Shown: piece after piece, positions 8,413-13,725 of the stretch
How the letters are laid out: the number at the start of each line of letters is the position of its first letter
Position numbering within the stretch: the first letter of the stretch is position 1
Assembly: GCA_044371535.1 (NCBI GenBank)
Contig: JBILTL010000051.1
Coordinates: 1-13,725, forward strand
Origin: CAIZGX01 sp044371535
GTDB lineage: Bacteria; Bacteroidota; Bacteroidia; Flavobacteriales_D; Sanyastnellaceae
Direction of reading: 5' to 3'
Length of the DNA stretch: 13,725 bases
The notes under the pieces: generated by a model
What the model was told of the DNA's origin: nothing
Seen by the model: only the letters and a program-made list of their open reading frames with translations
Databases searched by the model: none
Program-made: the position numbers and the translations under genes

Positions 8413-8440
8413 AGAGATGTTTAGGTTTGCCTGAATTCAG

Positions 8441-8475
8441 TTTGCAAAGATATTATAAATCTTTTTTGAATTTTG
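8441..8475 (+). promoter_or_regulatory. Possible weak panC promoter facing the operon promoter
   Basis: TTTG (8441-8444) and GAATTTTG (8468-8475, one mismatch to TAnnTTTG) lie 23 bases apart on the plus strand, and the panC ATG is at 8502. The elements interlock with the minus-strand promoter in the same bases. The -7 match is imperfect. Confidence 0.3.
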
Positions 8476-8478
8476 CAA
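8445..8478 (-). promoter_or_regulatory. Promoter of the GT5-like/DUF4270/glmS operon
   Basis: On the minus strand, TATCTTTG (8445-8452) is an exact match to the Bacteroidota -7 consensus TAnnTTTG. A TTG (8476-8478) lies 23 bases upstream, slightly longer than the ideal spacing to a -33 element. The predicted start lies some 25 bases before the ATG at 8412. Confidence 0.6.
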
Positions 8479-8501
8479 CTTTTTGGCCTTAAAATACTGA
8501 A

Positions 8502-9368
8502 ATGAAGGGAACTTCGCTTGAAATAGCTGTTTTACAGCGTGTTGATGAGATGCTGGCGTTTAGCACGAAGTGCAGAAGCGAAAACCGAACGATTGGTTTT
8601 GTTCCCACAATGGGTGCATTGCACGAGGGGCACTTGTCTTTAATTGCTAAAGCAAAAGCTGAATGTGATGTAGTTATCTGTTCCATTTTTGTTAATCCGA
8701 CGCAATTCAACGACCCAAAGGATCTTTTGTTGTATCCAAGAACGGAAGAAGCAGATATTGCGTTATTAAAAGAAGCGGGTTGTGATGTGGTTTTCGTTCC
8801 GAGTGTTGCGGAAATGTACCCTGAAGGACAAGAGGTCAAAGATTATGATTTCGGAACACTCACTTCGGAATGGGAAGGGCGCTATCGTCCAGGCCATTTC
8901 AACGGTGTTATTACCGTAGTGAAACGTTTGTTTGAAATTGTTATTCCGCACAAATCGTTTTTTGGAAAAAAAGATTTTCAGCAATATTCAGTCATTCGCG
9001 AGTGGGTGAAACGCGACCACATTCAAGTTGAAATCATCGGTTGTGACACGATCAGAGCAATAGACGGTCTTGCATTAAGCTCTCGAAACAAAAGACTTTC
9101 AGAAGAACAAGCAACAATGGCCACGGCCTTTTCAAAAGCACTAATGTACATTCTAGAGAATAAGCAAGTGGATAATGTGAACGTGTTAATTTCTGAATCA
9201 ACGAAACGCTTTATTACGAAAGAACAAATTGAACTGCAGTATTTCACAATAGCGAATTCAGAGTCTTTGGTTCCTTTGGAAAAAGTTTCTGATGCACCGC
9301 AACAAGTCGCGCTTATTGCAGGATTTATAGGCGGAGTAAGGCTTATTGATGAATTAGAATTGAATTAA
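8502..9368 (+). CDS. panC: Pantoate--beta-alanine ligase (pantothenate synthetase)
   Basis: PanC condenses pantoate with beta-alanine using ATP, through a pantoyl-adenylate intermediate, in the last step of pantothenate synthesis for coenzyme A. The 288-residue length is normal. Motifs are in order: FVPTMGALHEGHLSLI (33-48, with the HxGH nucleotidyltransferase signature at 41-44), SIFVNPTQFN (61-70), YPRT (78-81), FGKKDFQQYSVI (154-165) and SSRNKRLS (193-200, the KMSKS-like loop). The ATG at 8502 gives an N-terminus of usual length; there is no Shine-Dalgarno sequence. It diverges from the GT5-like/DUF4270/glmS operon. Its TAA overlaps the symporter stop codon on the other strand by sharing TTAA at 9365-9368. 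No panD or panB is in view. Confidence 0.97.
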   Translation: MKGTSLEIAVLQRVDEMLAFSTKCRSENRTIGFVPTMGALHEGHLSLIAKAKAECDVVICSIFVNPTQFNDPKDLLLYPRTEEADIALLKEAGCDVVFVPSVAEMYPEGQEVKDYDFGTLTSEWEGRYRPGHFNGVITVVKRLFEIVIPHKSFFGKKDFQQYSVIREWVKRDHIQVEIIGCDTIRAIDGLALSSRNKRLSEEQATMATAFSKALMYILENKQVDNVNVLISESTKRFITKEQIELQYFTIANSESLVPLEKVSDAPQQVALIAGFIGGVRLIDELELN

Positions 9369-10834
9369 TCGTTCTCTTCTTCGGCGTTGTAATTTTTCTC
9401 TTCCCAACGATTTACCGCTACAGCAGCTACTGCATTTCCAACAACATTGGTAGCAGATCTTCCCATGTCAAGCACGTGGTCAACCCCTAAGAGTAATAGC
9501 AGTCCGGCTTCTGGAATTCCAAATGTGGCAAGGGTTCCGGCGATTACTACGAGTGAAGCACGCGGTACCCCCGCAATGCCTTTACTGGTAACCATAAGGG
9601 TAAGAAGCATAGCGGCTTGATCGGCCCAACTGAGATCTATTCCATAACTCTGCGCAATGAATAAACTTGCGAAGGTCATGTACATCATACTTCCATCTAA
9701 ATTGAAACTGTATCCTAAAGGCAATACGAAACTCACAATGCGATTTCGACAACCGAAGCGTTCCAATTCTTCCAATAATTTTGGATAAGCTGCTTCGCTG
9801 GATGCGGTTGAGAAGGCGAGAAGCAATGGAGACTTAATGCGAGCGGTTAGTTGCACAACGCGTTTTCCAACAATTAAAAAGGCTACGAACAATAGAATAA
9901 TCCAAAGCAAGAAAAGCCCGCTGTAAAACTCACCGATGAAGAGGGCATAAGACGATAAAACTCCAATTCCTTTTTTCGCAATTACAGAGGTCATTGCGGC
10001 GAAAACCGCGAATGGCGCCACATACATGACCATAGAAGTTATTCGTAACATGACGTGCCCCAGAGCATCCATGGCTTTCACAATGATTTCTCCTTTTTTT
10101 CCGAGCGCAGCGGTAGCCGTTCCAAAGAACAAGGCGAAAATGACAATCTGGAGAATTTCATTTGTTGCCATTGACTCTATCACACTTGAAGGAACTATGT
10201 GAACCACAAAGCCTTTCAGGGTTAATGCAGCCTTATCAATTCCAGATTCCATAGCCTCCGGAGGAAGAGGTACTTGAAGAGATTTTCCGGGTTGATAAAA
10301 ATTCACGAGCAAAGCTCCAAGAAGAAGTGAAATGAACGAAGCCGAAATGAACCACAACATTGTTTTTCCTCCGATACGTCCTACGGTTTTCATATCGCCC
10401 AGTTTCGCCACTCCCGCGACGAGTGTAGCAAGTACAAGTGGTGCAATAATCATTTTTATTAATCGAAGGAAGACGTCTGTGAGAATCGAAAGAATTTCTA
10501 AAATCTTTTTGAGAGTTGCGTTTTGAGTTTCAGAAACGTCGATGCTTTTTTGATACCTCGAAATTTCGGAAGATGCGTTTTTCGATTTGTTGATGCAAGC
10601 TAATGCAGCATCGTATTTTTCGTTTTCGGAAATAGAATCGTTTGAAAGGATTGCAGTTAGTTCGTTCGCAGCGGGTGCTGTTTGGTTTGAAAGTTCTTTT
10701 GATAGTTGGTCTAAAGCCTCTTTTTTGGTTTTTTGAGCAGGGGCAGGATAAGAAACATTGAGGGCATATCCCACGCCAATTCCAATAAACAATGCAATAA
10801 ATATCCACGTGGAAAGGCCTCCGAACTTTTTCAT
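9365..10834 (-). CDS. Dicarboxylate/amino acid:cation symporter (SLC1/DAACS family) with N-terminal insert
   Basis: The 489-residue inner-membrane transporter takes up C4-dicarboxylates or acidic/neutral amino acids with Na+ or H+. Family marks are the HP1 serine region (STASSEAAYP, 342-351), NLDGS (378-382, usually NMDGT), HP2 (TSKGIAGVPRAS, 416-427) and helix 8 DMGRSATNVVGN (456-467). Arg459 aligns with GltPh Arg397, which contacts an acidic substrate side chain. Asp456 aligns with Asp394 and Asn463 with Asn401. Asn467 replaces the sodium ligand Asp405, a change I also recall in other bacterial members, so the coupling ion cannot be told from sequence. Helix 1 (about 8-26) is separated from helix 2 (starting about 112) by some 85 mostly polar residues, whereas most relatives have a short loop. 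It lies 33 bases downstream of the small ORF and may have its own promoter at 10850-10857. Confidence 0.93.
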   Translation of the reverse strand: MKKFGGLSTWIFIALFIGIGVGYALNVSYPAPAQKTKKEALDQLSKELSNQTAPAANELTAILSNDSISENEKYDAALACINKSKNASSEISRYQKSIDVSETQNATLKKILEILSILTDVFLRLIKMIIAPLVLATLVAGVAKLGDMKTVGRIGGKTMLWFISASFISLLLGALLVNFYQPGKSLQVPLPPEAMESGIDKAALTLKGFVVHIVPSSVIESMATNEILQIVIFALFFGTATAALGKKGEIIVKAMDALGHVMLRITSMVMYVAPFAVFAAMTSVIAKKGIGVLSSYALFIGEFYSGLFLLWIILLFVAFLIVGKRVVQLTARIKSPLLLAFSTASSEAAYPKLLEELERFGCRNRIVSFVLPLGYSFNLDGSMMYMTFASLFIAQSYGIDLSWADQAAMLLTLMVTSKGIAGVPRASLVVIAGTLATFGIPEAGLLLLLGVDHVLDMGRSATNVVGNAVAAVAVNRWEEKNYNAEEEND

Positions 10835-10849
10835 CCTTGAAATTTTTTT

Positions 10850-10857
10850 CGAAGATA
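10850..10857 (-). promoter_or_regulatory. Possible -7 element (TATCTTCG) for the symporter gene
   Basis: TATCTTCG on the minus strand differs from TAnnTTTG by one base and ends 15 bases before the symporter ATG. The same octamer precedes purF at 12096. No TTG is seen at the ideal -33 spacing; the nearest, at 10871-10873, is only 13 bases away. Confidence 0.35.
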
Positions 10858-10867
10858 ACGCCTTCGC

Positions 10868-11161
10868 TTACAATTCTTCTTGGAGGTGCTTAAGAATTTT
10901 TTTCTCAATCGAAGCAGTCATCCCAGGAACTCCGATTCTTAGTTTGTTCGAACAGCGCACTTCTACAATGACACTTTCTCCCTCCTCAAAAATGCGTATA
11001 ACGCAATTTCTGCCCAGTGCTAAAAAACCCAATCCTTGCTGAGCATAGAGAAAGCCCTTTCGATCATTAATGTCGCGAATGTAAAAACTCTCTTTGTGCA
11101 AGAGGTCTGTCAGCGCATTAATAACAGCGTGCTTGGTGCAATGAAATGTTTCTTTATGCAA
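10868..11161 (-). CDS. Small protein of unknown function, start uncertain
   Basis: I do not recognise this 97-residue protein. It has no signal peptide or membrane segment. The pattern looks alpha/beta: a helix with SFYI following (14-28), then D-x-N-D-R-K-G-F-L-Y-A (30-40), a strand region FLALGRNCVIRIFEEGESVIVEVRC (45-69) and a C-terminal amphipathic helix (83-97), as in small cytosolic two-layer folds. The only nearby start is TTG at 11161; the first internal ATG (residue 81) would leave a fragment. The frame is open further upstream to a TAA at 11216-11218, but that stretch overlaps the terminator-like hairpin of the plug gene. The ordered secondary-structure pattern and the position between same-strand genes make it likely to be real. 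It lies 33 bases before the symporter. No role can be assigned. Confidence 0.6.
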   Translation of the reverse strand: MHKETFHCTKHAVINALTDLLHKESFYIRDINDRKGFLYAQQGLGFLALGRNCVIRIFEEGESVIVEVRCSNKLRIGVPGMTASIEKKILKHLQEEL

Positions 11162-11215
11162 AATAAAAGGGGAGTCGGTTAAGGTTAACCGTATAAAATT
11201 GTAACCTAACCCCCC
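11159..11215 (-). terminator. Probable Rho-independent terminator after the plug gene
   Basis: Read on the minus strand, GGTTAGGTTA (11202-11211) pairs with TAACCTTAACC (11177-11187, one bulged base) across a 14-base loop. The stem may extend by pairing upstream G's (11212-11215) with CCCC (11169-11172) past a four-base bulge. TTTTATTTT follows immediately (11160-11168). It lies about 50 bases past the plug-gene stop. The T-tail runs into the TTG start of the small ORF, so it may act as an attenuator or leader structure for that gene instead. Confidence 0.6.
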
Positions 11216-11233
11216 TTAAACCAAAAGGTTTAA
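11216..11233. repeat. Short perfect inverted repeat TTAAACC-AAAA-GGTTTAA
   Basis: Seven-base arms flank a four-base loop, about 30 bases past the plug-gene stop and directly before the G-run of the larger hairpin. It has no T-tail of its own. It may add to the termination region or be a protein-binding site. Confidence 0.45.
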
Positions 11234-11262
11234 AATAAACAGAGACTTAATACACTCAGACT

Positions 11263-11973
11263 TTACTTTTTTTCTCGAGCGGCGTCTCGAAATGACTTTG
11301 TGTCAATAATTACATACCCCCCGGTGCTGTCGCCATATTTCGCAGGAACGCCTCCAGTGTAGACTGTAATGTTGTTTATTCCACTTGAGGGAATATTCAA
11401 TGGAGCACCATGAATTTTCACTCCATCTATGTAGTACACAACGCTTCCCGAGCGGCTTCCGCGAAAATAAAGTTCTTCGCCACGATCACTCGTTTTAATG
11501 TCACTTGACATGGAAGAGAGAATAGCCTTTAAAGATCCTCCATTTGCAGCAGCGTTATCTTTTAGCTCCTTCGCTCCCAGAGAGATTGCAGTTCCACCGT
11601 TGATATCAATGAGCGGCTTTTCCGCACGAATAATAACGGGACCGCCGGTGCCATAGCTTGCAGTTGTTAGCGTATAATCAGAAAGTTTTTGAATCTGATC
11701 TGATTTAACTTGAACATCATTCACTTGCAATTGGCTGTATCCAATAAGGTCGTAGAATAGTGTATACGTTCCGGGCTCAACACCATTGATGCGGTAAACA
11801 CCTCTTTCGTCAGTTGCCGCGCCTGCAACAATACCGTTGTTTTCTGCACGTACAATTACGCCTGCAATAGGGTTGTTGTTTTCGTCGATGATTTTTCCGA
11901 AGATTTCACCGTGAGATTGAGCGGCCATTCCTAGAGAAAGAAGCAAGCTCGCGAATAGTGTAATTGTTTTCAT
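11263..11973 (-). CDS. Secreted carboxypeptidase-regulatory/TonB plug domain protein without a beta-barrel
   Basis: The 236-residue protein starts with a Sec signal peptide (MKTITLFASLLLSLGMAAQS, cleavage near 18). A CarboxypepD_reg-like beta-sandwich follows at about 23-105 (GKIIDENNNPIAGVIV, TDERGVYRI, PGTYTL, GYSQ). A TonB-receptor plug-like domain occupies about 110-230, with RGSRSGSVVYYIDGV (171-185) and VYTGGVPAKYGDSTGGYVII (204-223). SusC/RagA-like and other TonB-dependent receptors have this same order but continue for 500 or more residues of barrel. Here the protein stops at AREKK and only about 100 noncoding bases follow, so this looks like a designed stand-alone plug rather than a fresh truncation. 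It should be periplasmic. A role in TonB signalling or receptor gating is speculative. It diverges from purF; a possible terminator follows. Confidence 0.85.
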   Translation of the reverse strand: MKTITLFASLLLSLGMAAQSHGEIFGKIIDENNNPIAGVIVRAENNGIVAGAATDERGVYRINGVEPGTYTLFYDLIGYSQLQVNDVQVKSDQIQKLSDYTLTTASYGTGGPVIIRAEKPLIDINGGTAISLGAKELKDNAAANGGSLKAILSSMSSDIKTSDRGEELYFRGSRSGSVVYYIDGVKIHGAPLNIPSSGINNITVYTGGVPAKYGDSTGGYVIIDTKSFRDAAREKK

Positions 11974-12124
11974 AATCGTTATTTTTCTCTAAGCTACTTT
12001 TTTTATCTCGCAGATTTTTTCAAAGAAATTGGAAAAATTACCTTCCAAAACACAGAAATGATTTTAATTCTTTCCAACATTCGCGAAGCATAGACTATCT
12101 TCGCCGCAAATTATTTTTCACTCC
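11974..12124. promoter_or_regulatory. Divergent intergenic region between the plug gene and purF
   Basis: These 151 bases hold the start regions of both genes. On the plus strand, TATCTTCG at 12096-12103 is a plausible -7 element for purF. On the minus strand, TTTCTTTG (complement of 12021-12028) has one mismatch to TAnnTTTG and would give the plug gene a leader of about 40 bases. No riboswitch fold or operator repeat is obvious by eye. Confidence 0.4.
12096..12103 (+). promoter_or_regulatory. Possible -7 element (TATCTTCG) for purF
   Basis: One mismatch to TAnnTTTG and identical to the element before the symporter. It ends 21 bases before the purF ATG. No clear TTG is seen at the -33 position. 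Confidence 0.4.
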
Positions 12125-13725
12125 ATGAGTGACGCTATCAAACACGAATGCGGGATCGCATTTTTAAGACTGAAGAAACCTCTTCAGCATTACACCGATA
12201 AATACGGAACTGCTTTTTACGGACTAAATAAAATGTATCTCCTCATGGAGAAAGAGCATAACCGAGGCCAAGATGGCGCTGGTTTAGCGAACATTAAGTT
12301 AGATCCTGAACCAGGCAAAAAGTATATTTCTCGTATTCGAAGTAACGATGCTCAGCCCGTTCGTGAAGTGTTCGCGAAAGTGATGAGTCGCTTTGCTGAA
12401 ATGGCAAAGAAGAATCCAGATAAATTGAAAAATGCTCAACATCTAAAAAACAATTTTGCTTTTACCGGCGAAGTATTTTTAGGTCACTTGAGATACGGAA
12501 CCTACGGCGGAAACAGCATTGAAAACTGTCATCCGTTTCTTCGTCAAAACAACTGGATGACCCGTAATCTCGTGCTTGCAGGGAATTTCAACCTTACCAA
12601 CGTAGACGAATTGTTTGGCTTGTTGGTTGAATTGGGACAGCACCCAAAAGAACGTACCGACACGGTAACAGTGATGGAAAAAATTGGTCACTTCCTCGAT
12701 GAAGAAAACCAAGTTCTTTTCAACCAGTATCACCAACAAGGGTATTCAAATCAACAGATATCTGAGTTAATAGCGAAGAATATAGACATTCAGCGCGTGT
12801 TGCAGCGTGCAAGTAAGGATTGGGACGGAGGATTTGCTATGGTGGGAATGTTGGGTCACGGTGATGCGTTTGTGTACCGCGATCCAAACGGAATTCGTCC
12901 AGCTTTTTATTACGAAGACGATGAGGTTTGTGTTGTTGCGAGTGAGCGTCCGCCGATTCAAAGTGCGTTCAACGTTCCACTTGACCAAATCAAAGAAATT
13001 CCTGCAGGCTGCGCTTATGTAGTGAAGAAGGACGGAAGTTCTTCTATGAAGGAAATTAAGGCTTCTACTGCTTTGACACCTTGCTCGTTTGAGCGTATTT
13101 ATTTTTCAAGAGGAAATGATGCTTCAATATACCAAGAGCGTCAAGATTTAGGAAAGAATATCGTTCCGCGCGTTTTACAAGAAGTGAATTACGACTTGGA
13201 AAATACGGTCTTTTCTTTCATTCCTAACACCGCTGAAACGGCGTTTTACGGAATGATTAAAGCATTGGAAGATCATTTGAACGATGTTAAAATTGAAAAA
13301 TTAACATCGGGTTCATGGTCGAATGAAGAGATAGAAGCCATTGTTCGTAAGCGTGCTCGCATTGAAAAAATTGCGATCAAAGATGTGAAAATGCGCACGT
13401 TCATTACACAAGATTCTGCACGCGATGAAATGGTTTCGCATGTGTACGATGTGACTCACGGTACTGTAAAACCTGGGGTTGATACACTTGTGGTTATAGA
13501 CGATTCAATTGTTCGTGGAACGACTCTGAAGAAGTCTATCATTAAAATGTTAGACCGCCTAGAACCGAAAAGAATCATTATTGTTTCTTCAGCACCGCAA
13601 ATTCGTTACCCCGATTGTTACGGAATAGACATGGCGAAAATGGGCGATTTTATTGCTTTTCAAGCGATAGTTGCTTTGCTGAAGCGCGACGGTAAAGAGG
13701 GAATCCTCGATGTTGTTTACATGAA
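12125..13725 (+). CDS. purF: Amidophosphoribosyltransferase, long Bacteroidota form (3' partial)
   Basis: The frame runs open from the ATG at 12125 to the window edge (533 codons). PurF makes 5-phosphoribosylamine from PRPP and glutamine, the first committed step of purine synthesis. Cys9 in HECGIAF is the expected N-terminal nucleophile, so residues 1-8 should be removed as a propeptide. The class II amidotransferase domain shows RGQDGAG (47-53), GHLRYGTYG (120-128) and CHPF (135-138). The phosphoribosyltransferase half shows FERIYFSRG and the PRPP loop VVIDDSIVRGTT (456-467). The Asn-Gly pair usual at the oxyanion hole reads Asn154-Phe155 in LAGNFNLTN. The domain is longer than in E. coli, with extra segments at about 60-115 and 190-230; the Bacteroidota form is about 630 residues, so roughly 100 are cut off. 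The ATG places the nucleophile sensibly. Divergent from the plug gene. Confidence 0.96.
   Translation, partial: MSDAIKHECGIAFLRLKKPLQHYTDKYGTAFYGLNKMYLLMEKEHNRGQDGAGLANIKLDPEPGKKYISRIRSNDAQPVREVFAKVMSRFAEMAKKNPDKLKNAQHLKNNFAFTGEVFLGHLRYGTYGGNSIENCHPFLRQNNWMTRNLVLAGNFNLTNVDELFGLLVELGQHPKERTDTVTVMEKIGHFLDEENQVLFNQYHQQGYSNQQISELIAKNIDIQRVLQRASKDWDGGFAMVGMLGHGDAFVYRDPNGIRPAFYYEDDEVCVVASERPPIQSAFNVPLDQIKEIPAGCAYVVKKDGSSSMKEIKASTALTPCSFERIYFSRGNDASIYQERQDLGKNIVPRVLQEVNYDLENTVFSFIPNTAETAFYGMIKALEDHLNDVKIEKLTSGSWSNEEIEAIVRKRARIEKIAIKDVKMRTFITQDSARDEMVSHVYDVTHGTVKPGVDTLVVIDDSIVRGTTLKKSIIKMLDRLEPKRIIIVSSAPQIRYPDCYGIDMAKMGDFIAFQAIVALLKRDGKEGILDVVYM

Noticed and set aside
10530..10808. 92-residue minus-strand ORF inside the symporter
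   Set aside because: It lies wholly within the symporter in another frame, is rich in Cys, Arg and Lys, and shows no domain pattern; a shadow frame.
11177..11233. Short GGTTA/TAACC repeats as a CRISPR or telomere-like array
   Set aside because: There are only two GGTTA units per arm in inverted orientation and no spacers; a hairpin explains them.
12479..12988. Minus-strand ORFs opposite purF (12479-12739 and 12767-12988)
   Set aside because: They are antisense to well-conserved purF coding sequence and their translations show no recognisable motif.

Overview
The window looks like chromosomal DNA of a Bacteroidota species, probably an aquatic member of the Flavobacteriales. The evidence is: a type IX secretion (T9SS) cargo protein with a C-terminal sorting domain; a PD40/OmpA envelope protein; a DUF4270 lipoprotein; the long Bacteroidota form of PurF; start codons mostly without Shine-Dalgarno sequences; and TAnnTTTG-like (or TATCTTCG) -7 elements. 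A finer taxonomic guess (Crocinitomicaceae/Cryomorphaceae-like) rests only on the style of the Cys-rich cargo repeats. I see no tRNA, rRNA, CRISPR array, insertion sequence or phage gene. Coding density is very high and no gap exceeds about 150 bases.

Region 1 (about 1-4400, + strand) is an envelope/secretion pair. The 3' part of an OmpA-family protein with PD40 propeller repeats and a C-terminal SPOR-like domain is followed 20 bases later by an 894-residue secreted cargo. The cargo has MopE-type DxDxDG repeats, Cys-rich repeats, beta-sandwich-like modules and a T9SS type A sorting domain. The OmpA gene runs off the left edge; its frame is open to base 2.

Region 2 (4424-8412, - strand) is a tight three-gene operon. 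In transcription order it holds a short GT5 starch-synthase-like protein that has lost its substrate-binding motifs, a DUF4270 lipoprotein, and glmS (glucosamine-6-phosphate synthase). The intergenic gaps are 3 and 11 bases. panC (pantothenate synthesis, 8502-9368, + strand) diverges from this operon across a short region with facing promoter-like elements. The degenerate glycosyltransferase plus a lipoprotein of unknown function next to the entry enzyme of amino-sugar synthesis is the best candidate here for an undescribed functional unit.

Region 3 (9365-11973, - strand) holds an SLC1-type dicarboxylate/amino-acid:cation symporter with an unusual polar insert after its first membrane helix, a small unrecognised protein with an uncertain start, and a secreted carboxypeptidase-regulatory/TonB-plug protein that lacks any beta-barrel. 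The symporter gene ends on a TTAA shared with the panC stop codon. A hairpin with a T-tail follows the plug gene.

Region 4 (12125 to the right edge, + strand) is purF, amidophosphoribosyltransferase, the first committed enzyme of purine synthesis, cut by the window end. It is the divergent partner of the plug gene.
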